Assembly: GCA_003427395.1 (NCBI GenBank)
Contig: BFEA01000011.1
Coordinates: 1,477,863-1,499,589 of the forward strand
Reading direction: 5' to 3'
DNA length: 21,727 nt
Origin: Chara braunii
Taxonomy: Eukaryota; Streptophyta; Charophyceae; Charales; Characeae
The translations under genes and the position numbers were made by a program. Shown here piece by piece: positions 1 to 9,577 of the stretch. The notes beneath the pieces are model-generated. The model ran no database searches. It saw only the letters and a program-made list of their open reading frames with translations, and was not told the origin of the DNA. Positions within the stretch are counted from its first letter, which is position 1; each line of letters starts with the position of its first letter.

Positions 1-90
<90 letters not shown>
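1..90. repeat. Compound microsatellite (CT)29(GT)16
   Basis: Uninterrupted CT dinucleotides fill 1-58 and GT dinucleotides 59-90. The tract starts at the window edge, so its true length is unknown. The same kind of compound dinucleotide tract recurs at about 14952 and 15476. Confidence 0.97.
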
Positions 91-91
<1 letters not shown>

Positions 92-826
92 TGTAATTGC
101 CTAACGATCTTAGACACGTTGTTGTCGCGAGTTGGCCTCCGGGCCGTCTTCCACAGGCTCAGTCGGCAGGTGGTACCACCGCCACTACTCCAAACCGTGC
201 CAAGATTGGGTCTTCGCCCCACTGGCCTTTGACTCGGCCTGAGAGTCCCGGTCCAGGTGCGCCTGCTCACGTTCTATAGTCCTAGTGGGGGTCTCAATCT
301 CATGGTACGAGATCGTCACCTGGACCTCCGCCGTAACTCCATCCCTCCTGCATCTTCGCTTAGCCCAATTCTTGGCTACTGTGACAGCAGCTCGCAACTT
401 CGGTTCCCTCCTTATCTCCTCTTCTCTTGCTCCTTCCACGTTGATCTTCAGCTTGGCCTCTTCACCTCCGCCAAGGTTTAGGATAGTCGTGATCAAGGGG
501 CCTTCCCCTGATTTTAGGGACCACCAAGTTATAAGTCTCCAACAGTCTGGCCTATAGCAGTGTAGCCCATTATGGCAGGCCATAGGTACACTTTTCTCAA
601 TAGCCAGATCCGCTACCAACTCTTTGCTCCTCCATTCACACAGTTTGCACAAGGAACTGGTTAGCTAGGCATTGTATTGCTATCCCGACTTATGAATCAA
701 CAGAGCGGTGATACAGGTTCGTGCGCTAACCAATAGCCAGGAGACCCAAGAACTAATTTTATAGAGTCCGAAAATGTCTCGATAACTGGTCACAAAACGA
801 GGGATATAAAGATCCTCCAACACTTA
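91..826. other. Flank left of the retrotransposon, no recognised gene
   Basis: No conserved coding domain, tRNA or terminal repeat is recognised here apart from the unidentified minus-strand reading frame at 185-652. The right end of this stretch is the insertion point of the LTR retrotransposon. The five bases before the LTR (822-826) are ACTTA. Confidence 0.5.
185..652 (-). CDS. Unidentified open reading frame, 155 codons
   Basis: I do not recognise this frame. It is open for 155 codons on the minus strand, with ATG at 652-650 and TAG at 187-185. The predicted protein has a Cys/Trp-rich start (CKLCEW), a central segment rich in charged residues (about residues 60-100, many Glu, Arg and Lys) and a hydrophilic C-terminus rich in Glu, Asp and Arg. 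There is no signal peptide, transmembrane segment or catalytic motif that I can name. It has the length of a chance frame in GC-balanced DNA. It could also be a fragment of a transposon-borne gag or an exon. No promoter or splice sites stand out. It is listed because it is the longest frame in the left flank, not because it is shown to be a gene. Confidence 0.2.
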   Translation of the reverse strand: MCKLCEWRSKELVADLAIEKSVPMACHNGLHCYRPDCWRLITWWSLKSGEGPLITTILNLGGGEEAKLKINVEGAREEEIRREPKLRAAVTVAKNWAKRRCRRDGVTAEVQVTISYHEIETPTRTIEREQAHLDRDSQAESKASGAKTQSWHGLE

Positions 827-1819
827 CGCGAGGATCTGGGTCCTCGGCAAGCCTAAGGGGCCACTTGTTGTAGATGTGCTCGCCCTAAGTGAAGGCGGGC
901 ATGACAAATCACTAGACGCCCTAAGCTGTCAATATCGTTTTTGGGGTTCAGGCAGTTTCGTTGTGCCAGTTGGTTGAGGAAAACGCAGGCCGAGCAGCGA
1001 GACATTCCATGGCCTGCCAGGCCTGATGCAGGCCCTGGACGAGAATCGCAGCCTCATACACAGACAATTGGGAGGCCCAACCGAATGAGGACCAGTAGTT
1101 GCGACAGAGGCGCAACATCTAGGTCCTACCGGAAGCTTCTGGCCCGAGGCCCAGGCCAGCCAGGCTGCGAAGGCAGGCCGGCTCATTCCATATAGGGAAG
1201 AGCTCGCTACCTGGCCTCTCATTCAGGCACTCGCATGCTAGCGGCAGCGCTGCTGGAGCGGACGCTCGTGGGCTGCTGCTGGCGCTGAGAGGCGAGGTGC
1301 TAGTGCGTGCGGTCGTGCAGAGAGTAGGGCGCTACTGAGGGCAGCGCCATAGCCCAGCCTCCATAGCTGGTTGGGCTTAGACTACAAGTGAGGCGCAGGG
1401 GTGGTCTTTGGGTGTACAGAGGGAAGACTTGGGAGTAGGTCAGGGGAGAGAGAGAGAAGGATGATGATGATGATGATGTGAGGGCACATACCTGGTATTG
1501 GCGATGGTTTGCATGGGCGACATCTTCAAGTACTTCGTAGGCTGCTAACGTCAACAGTTGCATTGCCAATTAGTAGGCAGAGAGTAGCTGTGTAGGAAGT
1601 AGGCTGGCCGCCGAGCGCCAAGTAGGGAGATAGGGCCTGGACACTCATGTTGGTGGTGGCGAGAGCAAACTCTCATTGACATTGGTTTTCAGTCTTACGA
1701 ATCTTCATTGGTGTTGTATTCGTGTGTTTCTGCTTTCGGGGCACTGTGATACTATCTCGCCTTCAATGTGATTGTGCAATCTGGTTGTTGTCATCTCACT
1801 ACTGCTCATTTTCCTTGCA
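827..1819 (+). repeat. 5' LTR
   Basis: This 993-bp block aligns with 8593-9577 along its whole length, with roughly 10 percent substitutions in the parts I compared, plus indels. It carries a segment of about 30 bp near 1355-1390 that the 3' copy lacks. Its first two bases are CG where the 3' copy has TG, and it ends ...CCTTGCA at 1819. A possible TATA-like string (CCATATAGG) lies at about 1188-1196 and is conserved in the other LTR. A short (GAT)n run at about 1459-1478 follows a GA-rich stretch. Confidence 0.93.
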
Positions 1820-1822
1820 ATT

Positions 1823-1834
1823 TGGTATCGGAGC
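1823..1834 (+). promoter_or_regulatory. Primer-binding site for initiator tRNA-Met
   Basis: TGGTATCGGAGC lies three bases after the 5' LTR. It matches the usual plant retrotransposon PBS TGGTATCAGAGC, which is complementary to the 3' end of initiator tRNA-Met, at 11 of 12 positions. This is where minus-strand DNA synthesis would have started. Confidence 0.9.
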
Positions 1835-3061
1835 TGGTTCAAACTCCCCTCATTGGTTCTTCGCAATAGCTGTTCGGTGCTTCGCATGAGGTGTGGGGCA
1901 GTGATAAGGCTTGGGCGTGGAATGTGAGGCGTGCGCCAGGAAGCTATGTGGTGACATTAGGGATGTACGCTGGATGATGAGAGCTCGTTGATGTCGCATT
2001 TAAGCTGAGGTGGAACTGCATTATGCTGTTGGCTGTGCTGAGGCAAAGACTGGTCCTCATAAATGCACATCAGGTTGCCGGTGAGAAATTTGTGGTTGGG
2101 GGTAGCCTTATGAGGTACGTTGCTCTCTTGCTTTTCTAACCTCTCCATTACTTCTTACCGTGAGGAAGTGAGTTCTGTCTTGAGAGTCCTCTCAATGTGA
2201 GGTGTCGCAAGCGCTCAACGTTGAGAGTCGACATTCTTCCTGGGCAGCAAGCTGGTGGGAGACGGGCGATGCCTCTGAAGGGCCCTGGACGAAGCTCTGG
2301 GGTCACCATGCCAACCCGTTGGGACTAGTACACGCATGCTTTGCCGCAAGTCCTTGGATCTGCTGCTGCGCAATAGAGGTCATGCAGGGCATGCTTGCCC
2401 TTTGAACAGACGCTTTCCAAACTGTCTTTAAATATATTTGGCAGGGACTCGGTGTTGACTCTGGCTGTGACCGTGGTCCTGATTGCGACGTTAAATAATT
2501 CCTAAGGACCGTGGGGGCTGTCCTAAAACTGCGTCTTGATCAGCCAGATCAAACCGGGTGTAAGGCTCGTTGCATGTGAAGATAAATACGGTGCAGGGGC
2601 TGGCAGGTTCGACATAGACTTGGGGCACAGGGGTGGGCCGGATTGCACACCTTCAAACACGCTGCTCAACCAGATGCTCAGGGCGTGACACAAAGTGACA
2701 ACTCGAGAAGGATACAGGGAGCGAGGGGGGATTCTGGTAATAGTTCGCTGTGGCACTAATTAGATAAACTGTCATCCAACATACATCTCCACAGGAGATA
2801 TTATTTTAATTTTTGATTATTTAGTTGTTACAGACTTGACTGACAGCTACAAACAACTGCACATAGATAAAAATCCTTGGTGCATGCAATCTGTTTCAGA
2901 GTAATCTAAAAATAAATTTAGTATTCCTTGTAGGACCTGACATTGATTGCTGGTTACCACTTGACTACTTCTTAGGCTTACCGAATTTAGAGTCAAACAT
3001 TAATCGGTGCTGAGGTAGGATCCAGCGTGGGTTCTGTTTTAGACTACACACACTGTCGCTC
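1835..3061 (+). other. Retrotransposon 5' leader, non-coding
   Basis: About 1.2 kb separates the PBS from the first gag codon. No long frame in the sense orientation and no known domain is visible. This is the normal position of the packaging signal and untranslated leader in LTR retrotransposons, but no specific structure could be assigned. Confidence 0.6.
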
Positions 3062-4260
3062 ATGAGTGAAGCTGTGAATAGTGAGGAGGAGGAAGAACTA
3101 GTCGAAGACCTTAGGGTGACTTATAGAATTGCTCTCAGTCGTCCGTTCACCTTGCAGGAGTTAGGTCTGGGAGACGGAAGGAGATTGCGAAGGGAAGCCA
3201 GGGCAAGGGAGATATTGCGGAGAGCAAGAGCAGCTGCAGCTAGTGCTGAGGCTAGGACTGAGGTCAGCACAGGCACAACTATGGCTACTTCTTCCACAGT
3301 GTCACAGGTCGTGTTCCAGCCCTCTTTGTAAGAAACGAGTCAGGGTACCCAAGGTGTGGTTAATCAATCTGTTGGCTTGCAAGTCAGCCAGCAACCTCAA
3401 CTCTCAACAGAGGATTATGAGATCCTCCTACAAAAGAACTTCATAATGAGTTGCAGAAGCAACTGAGAGAGGCACCGGAGAGAAGGCAAAGAGCTATACT
3501 TAGAAAAGCCAGACTTGGGAGTTGGAGACATGAGCTAAGCAAGTTAGAGGCATTAGATGAGTCCACACTTGATCCTGCTATGCAAGCACTGCGCAACTTG
3601 CTGCTTTGCGTGGCTGAAACGCAGGTTGTCCAACAGGAAGTGCTGGCTGAACTAGTGGCAGGCTAGAGACAAATTCTGGCTGCACTCAGAGGTTAGGACT
3701 AAGCTGGTGGATGAGGCCTACGCGGCCAACACAATTTCGCTTCTTTCAGCAAGAAGGCCTTAGATATAGAGGCAAAGCTTGGGTCAACGCATCAGAGTCA
3801 GGGAGATGGTAGGAGGAAGAAACTTCCCCAAGACTGGAAGAAGAAGGGTCAACTAATGTTAATGTTCGTCGACCATACCATGATGGTTAAGCAATAGAAA
3901 TTGACGACTTCCCAGACTATGGGAACAAGACAGAGCGTGATGGGACCAGCGAGACTTCGGATGGGGGAGTTGTGGCGCCTATCAAAGAAAAGGCTAGGGG
4001 GACCGGGAAGAAGAAGGTGGGCCGGTCTATTGGTCAGGGCAACCAAGGAACACCCGCATGGGTAAAACTTGGTTTAGATAATGAGGTGGGGAGGGACCGA
4101 GTTGCCAGGGGCACAAGCGTGAACTGTGGCAACTATGACCACACATCTAGAATGTGCCAAGCCAAGAAAGTCACTACGAAGGTAGCCTCGCCAACGGTGG
4201 TGGGCTTATCTTCGAAAGTGCTTCTGCGAGCACTTCGCAGGGAAACACCTTGGGCCAGTA
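3062..4260 (+). pseudogene. gag: gag (capsid and nucleocapsid) pseudogene
   Basis: Gag forms the virus-like particle and packages the RNA. The frame starts at ATG 3062 with an acidic then arginine-rich segment and meets TAA at 3329-3331. The same frame then continues to a TGA at about 3470. A second frame carries an Arg/Leu-rich helical segment to the TAG ending at 3666. Capsid-end fragments (FWLHSEV, then ALDIEAKL) follow in two frames at about 3670-3860. The nucleocapsid part is basic (GTGKKKVGRS) and ends in a zinc knuckle at 4116-4157. The pattern C-x2-C-x4-H-x4-C is intact except that the first Cys is Ser (AGC at 4116-4118), with Cys 4125, His 4140 and Cys 4155. At least two frameshifts and several stops make it non-functional. 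Assignment rests on position and the knuckle; the N-terminal half is not recognisable on its own. Confidence 0.75.
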
Positions 4261-4263
4261 GGA

Positions 4264-5030
4264 GTGTTTGCCGCTCTTACTCGTGCCGAAGTGGTAACGT
4301 TGCCTTCCCCACTTCAGGCGTTGGCCAAGGCTAGTGACCCGAACATCGCCCCGCATACACATTCAGACCCACCGACGCCCTATTCGAGAGATGTGTCTGA
4401 GTCCTTAGAAGAGTTACAGTTTGAGTGGTCAGGGAAGAACCCCGAAGACTCTTGGGCGATGATCAGTAGAGGTCCAAAGGGTGAACATTTCGTGGTAGAG
4501 GTTGCTGTAGGTGGCCGCAAAGTGGGTGCCTTTGCAGACATAGGCTCTACACATAATTTCGTCAGTCGTGCTTGTGTGGATAAACTGCGCTTAGGGGACC
4601 AAGTGCAGCGGCTTAGCAGATCTCTCGCTTCTACGCTAGCCAACAAGCACCAGATGTTAGTTAAAGACTATGTCAAGGACGTAGTATGTACCTTCTCTTG
4701 TGGAGAATGTTAGTTAAACACTATGTCAAGGACGTAGTATGTACCTTCTCTTGTGGAGGAGGGGAAGTGAGACATAAAATCTCATTCCTCGTCATCGACG
4801 AACTGCTGTTCGATATGTTACTAGGCATGTACTACCTCAAGGTTGCTCAACCTCAATTTGATTGGGATAGAAAGGTGTTGATCCACAAGCTGCCCAACGG
4901 TAAAACCGTTAGATTGCAAAAGTTTAGAGCTAGCAGTCTAGTGGAAAACTACGGGTTGTGTGCATCCTCATTCTATAAGTACTATAAGCAGAATCACGAG
5001 GAGGGCATGTATCTAGTCTTTGTCTCTTAG
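4264..5030 (+). pseudogene. pol: Retropepsin (pol protease) pseudogene
   Basis: Retropepsin would cut the Gag-Pol polyprotein. The active-site segment is in the frame ending at 4713: FADIGSTHNFV, with the catalytic Asp at 4537-4539. The family motif is D-T/S-G, here D-I-G (ATA at 4540-4542), so a key residue has changed. A 53-bp tandem duplication (4654-4759) then shifts the frame. The C-terminal half continues in another frame (about 4686-5030) with a hydrophobic LLFDMLLGMYYL segment, the usual flap-distal end of the protease, followed by the linker to reverse transcriptase. Stops at 5028, about 5097 and 5175 break that linker. Confidence 0.82.
4654..4759 (+). repeat. 53-bp tandem duplication in the protease
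   Basis: Copies at 4654-4706 and 4707-4759 differ at about two positions. As 53 is not a multiple of three, the duplication puts a TAG into the first frame and moves the protease C-terminus into another frame. The near identity of the copies suggests that it happened late, after the element had inserted. Confidence 0.95.
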
Positions 5031-5186
5031 AAAGGGGAGGTCGTTAAAACATCCCCAGAGATAGAATCTGTCGTTGCACAATATTTCGACCTTTTTTAGG
5101 AGCCCAGAGGCGTAGTGGAAAGGGAGGTGGTCCATGCGATAGAGGTTGTCCCAGGTAGTAAGGTGCCTAGAGGATGAATCTATAGG

Positions 5187-5702
5187 ATGTCTCCTACGGA
5201 GTTGGATGAGCTTCGCCACCAGCTCAAGGAGCTCACAGAAAAGGGATGGATTCGGCCTAGTACCTCCCTTTACGGTGCGGGAGTCTTATTTGCCCCTAAG
5301 AAGGGGGGTACCCTAAGGATGTGCATTGACGATAGGGGCCTCAATGCCATCACCGTTAAGAACGAGGAACCCTTACCCCGCATCGACGACCTATTGGATA
5401 GAGTGCAGGGATGCCGGTACTTTACGAAGATAGATCTAATGTCCGGATACCATCAAATTGCCATTAGACCTGAGGACCAACACAAAACCGCATTTCAGAC
5501 CAAGTACGGTCTGTACGAGTTTCTGGTGATGCCCTTTGGCCTATGCAATGCCTCTGGGACATTCCAACACTCCATGAATAGGATATTTCACGAGTACTTA
5601 GATCAGTTTATCGTCGTGTACCTTGATGATATCCTGATCTTTAGTAAGACTGTAGAGGAGTACGTTGAGCACTTGAAAATAGTGCTAGGTCTCCTAAGAT
5701 AG
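5187..5702 (+). pseudogene. pol: Reverse transcriptase, copy 1 of a tandem pair
   Basis: This part copies the element's RNA into DNA. The segment is open for 171 codons. Visible motifs in order are GWIRPS (finger region), MCIDDRGLNA, FTKIDLMSGYHQI (first catalytic Asp region, motif A), FQTKYGLYEFLVMPFGLCNA (motif B) and YLDD at 5619-5630 (motif C). Two positions depart from what copy 2 keeps: IDDRG here against IDYRG, and NASGTF against NAPGTF. The frame ends at TAG where copy 2 has TCG. The next 469 bp is a second, diverged copy of the same domain, so this copy is cut off from RNase H by an extra reverse transcriptase and a frameshift. Confidence 0.93.
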
Positions 5703-6182
5703 CACCAGTACAAGATGGATTCGGCCTAGTACCTCCCTTTACGGTGCGCCAGTCTTATTTGCCACTAAGAAGGGGGGTACACTTCGGATGTGCATTGACT
5801 ATAGGGGCCTCAATGCCATCACCATTAAGAATGCGGAGCCCCTACCCCGCATCGATGACCTATTGGATAGAGTGCAGGGATGCCAGTACTTCACAAAGAG
5901 AGATCTGAAGTTTTCATACCATCAAATTGCCATTAGACCTGAGGACCAGCACAAAATTGCATTTCAGACCATGTACGGTCTGTACGAGTTTGTGGTGATG
6001 CCCTTTGTCCTATGCAATGCACCTGGAACATTCTAGCATGCAATAAACAGGATCTTTCATGAGTATTTAGACAAGTTTATCGTCGTGTACCTCGACGATA
6101 TTCTTATATTTATTAGGATTGTAGAGGAGCACGCTGAGCACTTGGAAATAGTGCTAGGTCTCCTAAGATCGCACTAGTACAA
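5245..6182 (+). repeat. 469-bp tandem duplication of reverse transcriptase
   Basis: Copy 1 is 5245-5713 and copy 2 is 5714-6182. Both start GATGGATTCGGCC and end ...TAGTACAA or ...CAGTACAA. I count roughly 57 differences in 469 positions, about 12 percent, and no indel. Since 469 is one more than a multiple of three, the second copy is in a different frame. The divergence is about that of the two LTRs and well above that of the 53- and 130-bp duplications. Confidence 0.95.
5714..6182 (+). pseudogene. pol: Reverse transcriptase, copy 2
   Basis: The second copy of the catalytic domain lies in frame with the downstream RNase H and integrase, so this is probably the ancestral position. It has [10 protein letters not shown], a damaged motif A ([13 protein letters not shown], where copy 1 has KIDLMSGYHQI), [14 protein letters not shown] with Val replacing the conserved Gly of the PFG triad, a TAG at about 6034, and YLDD at 6088-6099. 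A second TAG at about 6175 replaces the CAG seen in copy 1. Each copy keeps residues that the other has lost. Confidence 0.92.
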
Positions 6183-6900
6183 GATCAACTTGGAGAAATG
6201 TGAGTTTGGTCACACCTAGATCTTGTACTTGAGTCATGAAATCTCCGCGGAAGGGTTGAGGCCGGACGATGCTGAAGTGGCCAGCATACGGGACTGGCCC
6301 AGACCGCAGACTGTTGCTAAGGTCAGATCGTTCTTGGGGATGATGGGCTACTATCGTCCGTTTGTTAAGAACTATAGTACTATAGCTTCCCCATTAACAG
6401 ATCTAACTCGACTCGACACCCCTTAGGAGTGGACTGAAGAATGTGAAGCGGCCTTCGAGAAAATGAAGTGTGTGCTGACACACTACGAAGTCCTCAAACT
6501 TTCGGATCCTGAACAACCCTTTGTTGTGACCACAGCCGCCAGCCACTATGGCATAGGCGCGGTCCTTGCGCAAAAGGAGGGGAAGAAGTTGAGACCGATC
6601 GAGTACATGAGTAAAAAGATGCCATCTCAGAAACTAGCTAAGTCCACTTATGAGCGTGAGCTCTATGCCCTGTACAGAGCGCTAGTCCATTGGAGACACT
6701 ATCTCCTTGGTAGATTTTACTATGTATGACTGACCATGAGAACTGGCGTTGGATCAAGACTCAACCTGTAAGTCCACTTATGAGCGTGAGCTCTATGCCC
6801 TGTACAGAGCGCTAGTCCATTGTAGACACTATCTCCTTGGTAGATTTTACTATGTATGACTGACCATTAGAACTTGCGCTGGATCAAGACACAACCTGTA
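6183..6900 (+). pseudogene. pol: RT connection and RNase H pseudogene
   Basis: After the RT core come the thumb and connection region (SHEISAEGLRPDD, then VRSFLGMMGYYRPFVKNYS) and RNase H, which would degrade the RNA strand of the hybrid. The RNase H start reads VVTTAASHYGIGAVLAQ. The family has Asp at the first A (GCC at 6535-6537), so a catalytic carboxylate is gone. KLRPIEYMSKKM and YERELYALYRALVHWRHYLLG are typical of the domain. TAG codons at about 6217 and 6424 interrupt it; the second stands where a Trp is expected. A 130-bp tandem duplication (6641-6900) repeats the C-terminal half of the domain. Confidence 0.9.
6641..6900 (+). repeat. 130-bp tandem duplication in RNase H
   Basis: Copies at 6641-6770 and 6771-6900 differ at about 5 of 130 positions. 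Both include the same broken reading (TATGTATGACTGACC), so the small deletion there predates the duplication. About 96 percent identity makes this younger than the reverse transcriptase duplication. Confidence 0.95.
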
Positions 6901-8057
6901 CTCTCTGACACACTCAAGCGGTGGATTCAAGTGATAGACATGTATGACTATCAACTTGATCCTCTCAAGGGAGAGTACAATAAAGTGGCCGATGCACTAT
7001 CACGTCGGGAAGATTATTTGGGCGCACTAGTGATTGAGTTTGGTATATCTGACAATGTACCTCGATCCTTGGTGGAAGCCTATCAGCAAGATCTAGTCAT
7101 GACTGACATCATTCGTAGATCTCAAGTGAAGGATAAGGTAACCTCCGATGAATTTACAATGGTAGACTGCTTACTGGTTCTTGTGAAGGCAGGGAATAAA
7201 AGACTGTGTGTTCCAAATAGCGAGTCTTTGCGTAGTTTGTTTCTAGGAGAATGTCATGATGCAACTGGCCATTTTGGCTATAAGAAGACTTCAGCTAACC
7301 TTGTGCAGAGATTTTGGTGGCCTTCTATGATGCAAGATGCAAAAAGGTACGTAGAGACCTGCTAGGTTTGTCAACGGGACAAACCTAGGACTCAGGCTCC
7401 GCTTAGGCTCAACAAGCCCTTGCCGATTCCTTAAGGTCCTGGTCAGAGTGTGTCCATGCACTTCATGGATACTCTTGTGACCAGCAGGTTTGGTAAAAGG
7501 CACATCTTTGTTATAGTAGACCGCTTCTCGAAATATGCAAGACTAATCGCTATGCCTGAAACTGACTACGTCATCAGACTGTTTATGGATAACTGGGTAC
7601 GGGACTTTGGTTTACCTAAGTCCATAATCAGTGATAACGATGTTCGCTTTATCAGCGAACTGTGGCAAAACACCGCCCAACAGATGGGAACCAGACTGCA
7701 AATGACATCAGGGAATCACCCAGAGTCCAATGGACAGGCGGAATAAATGAACAGGGTAGTGCAGCACCCGCTTAGGCACTACATTAAGCCAAGCCAGGAT
7801 GACTGGACGAGAAACTACGTCTCGTCGCCAGCCTGTACAACAATGCTGTACACAACGCTACTGGCATGACTCCCAACCAATTGCATTTTGGTTGGAAGCC
7901 CCGTTCCGTGCTTGATTTCCTACTACGTGAGCAGCAGACCACTGCAGCACCAGGCAGCGTAGAATATGCTGTCAAATACGAACAGATGTTGCAGCAGGCC
8001 GTCGAGCATATGAGGAAATCTCATGATGCTATGATTGCATCTGAGAATAAACACTGA
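6874..8057 (+). pseudogene. pol: Integrase pseudogene
   Basis: Integrase would insert the DNA copy into the genome. The frame from about 6874 reads out of RNase H (ADALSRRED is the usual linker) into an HHCC zinc site: His 7255, His 7270, Cys 7360 and Cys 7369, with a TAG at 7363 between the two Cys codons. In the catalytic core the first acidic residue is lost: SMHFMD has His (CAC, 7459-7461) where the family has Asp. The second Asp is at 7633-7635 (ISDNDVRF). The Glu at 7741-7743 (NGQAE) is 36 codons on, which gives the D-x35-E spacing. A TAA follows directly. A one-base deletion near 7806 shifts the frame, and the rest (TPNQLHFGWKPRS to ASENKH) is read in the next frame up to the TGA at 8055. 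Confidence 0.93.
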
Positions 8058-8555
8058 CGGCCTTCTAACTTCTAGGTAGGGGACAGGGTCTAGGTAAAAT
8101 CATCTGAACTGGGGCAGGAACAGGGAATATATAGAAAACTAATGCCACAGTATTTCGGTCCCTAGGAGGTCCTAGACATAGTGGGGGATCACATAGACGA
8201 ACCTTCTTATGTGATTCACGTCCCACCTCATCTATGTACACACCCAATTTTTCACGCATCCAAGCTGGCACCTTTCACATAGACTGCACGATTTCCCTCC
8301 AGACGGTCAATGCTGCCCCCAACCATGGATGGCGAAGTCGACATCGACGAAATCATAGAGCATCGAGTGATGCCAATGCCTAAACCGTCGGGCAGAGGCC
8401 GCCCTCCTAAACCAAGAATGCAATACCGTGTGAGATTCACCCGCAGGGATCCCAAGGAAGATCGGTGGTTCACCAGAGAAGAAGTCAGGCGAACAGCACC
8501 CCAAGTTGTTGCAGGCTATGAAAGAGAACTCAAGGGAAAAACGCCTGCAGATTAG
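8058..8555 (+). pseudogene. pol: Integrase C-terminal tail with chromodomain
   Basis: The tail continues in the frame of 7866-8057. It has the GPY/F-type segment (LMPQYFGP, then HASKLAPF), interrupted by TAG codons at about 8073, 8091, 8163 and 8280, two or three of them where Trp or Gln is expected. From 8310 the frame is open for about 81 codons: EVDIDEIIEHRV, a proline-rich insert (PKPSGRGRPPKP), YRVRFTRRDPKEDRWFTREE and a final helix. This is the chromodomain pattern of an acidic start, a beta-strand core and a Trp before the last helix. In chromoviruses this domain steers integration toward particular chromatin marks. The basic linker inside the chromodomain is unusually long. Confidence 0.82.
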
Positions 8556-8577
8556 AGGACTTCTTAGAGGACTATCG

Positions 8578-8592
8578 AAAAAAAGGGGGGAA
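8578..8592 (+). promoter_or_regulatory. Polypurine tract
   Basis: Seven A, six G and two A lie directly against the TG that opens the 3' LTR at 8593. This is the expected primer for plus-strand DNA synthesis. Confidence 0.92.
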
Positions 8593-9577
8593 TGCGAGGA
8601 TCTGGGTCCTCGATAGGCCTAAGGGGCCTCTTGTTGCAGATGTGCTTGCCCTAAGTGAAGGCCGGCCTGACAAATCACTAGAGGCCCTAAGCTGTCAATA
8701 TAGTATTTGGGGTCCAGGCAGTTTCGTCGTGCCAGTTGGTTGAGGAAAGCGCAGGCCAAGCAGCGAGACATTCCTTCCCGACCTTTCCAAAATGATGCAG
8801 GCCCTAGACGAGAATCGCAGCCTCATACACAGACAGTTGGGAGGCCTAACCAATGAGGCCCAGTAGCTGTGACAAAGCCGCAACATCCTGAGTCCTACCG
8901 GAAGCTTCTGGGCCGAGGCCCAGGCCAGTCAGGCTGCGAAGGCAGGCCAGCTCATTCCATATAGGGAAGAGCTCGCTGCGTGGCCTCTCATTCAGGCACT
9001 CGCATGCTAGCAACAACGCTGCTGGAGCGGACGCTCGTGGGCTGCGCCAGTCGTGGGCTGCTGCTGGCGCTGAGAGGCGAGGTGCTAGTGTGTGTGGTCG
9101 TGTGGAGAGCAGGGTGTTGTTGAGGGCAGCGCCATAGCCCAGCGCTATAGTGAGGCGCAGGGGTGGTCTGCGGGTGTACAGAGGGAGACGTGGGAGTCGG
9201 TCAGTGGAGAAAGAGAGAAGGATGACGATGATGAGGATAAGAAGGCACGTACCTGGTATTGGCGATGGTCTGCATGGGCGACATCTTCAAGTCCTTCGTA
9301 GGGTGTTGACGCCAATAGTTGCATTGTCAATTAGTAGGCAGAGAGTAGCTGTGTAGGAAGTAGTCGGGGCTCCGAGCACCAAGTAGGGAGATAGGGCCTG
9401 GACGTTCATGTTGGTGGTGGCGAGAGTAAGCTCTCATTGACATTGGTTTTCAGTTTATGAATCTTCATCAGTGTTATATTGGTGCATTTCTGCTTTCGGG
9501 ACACTGATACTGTCTGGCCGTCAATTTGATTGTGCAATCTGGTTATTGTCATCTCGCTACTGCTCATTTTCCTTGCA
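8593..9577 (+). repeat. 3' LTR
   Basis: This 985-bp block starts TG and ends CA and pairs with 827-1819. It carries a short duplicated segment near 9040-9062 (CGTGGGCTGC repeated) that the 5' copy lacks, and it lacks about 30 bp that the 5' copy has. The CCATATAGG string is kept at about 8957. After the end the sequence reads CTTGA. Confidence 0.93.

Larger units (their letters stand above)
827..9577 (+). mobile_element. Degenerate Ty3/Gypsy LTR retrotransposon, chromovirus type
   Basis: A structurally complete element of about 8.75 kb is seen. Two LTRs of about 990 bp share most of their sequence. A primer-binding site matching the 3' end of initiator tRNA-Met lies just inside the 5' LTR, and an A7G6 polypurine tract lies just before the 3' LTR. 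Between them come gag, retropepsin, reverse transcriptase, RNase H, integrase and a C-terminal chromodomain. Integrase after RNase H is the Ty3/Gypsy order, and a chromodomain after integrase defines chromoviruses. The 3' LTR begins TG; the 5' LTR begins CG, probably a point mutation. Both end in CA. Target duplications are not clean: ACTTA precedes the element and CTTGA follows it. Three internal tandem duplications, single-base indels and roughly a dozen stop codons show that it is long dead. Confidence 0.95.
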
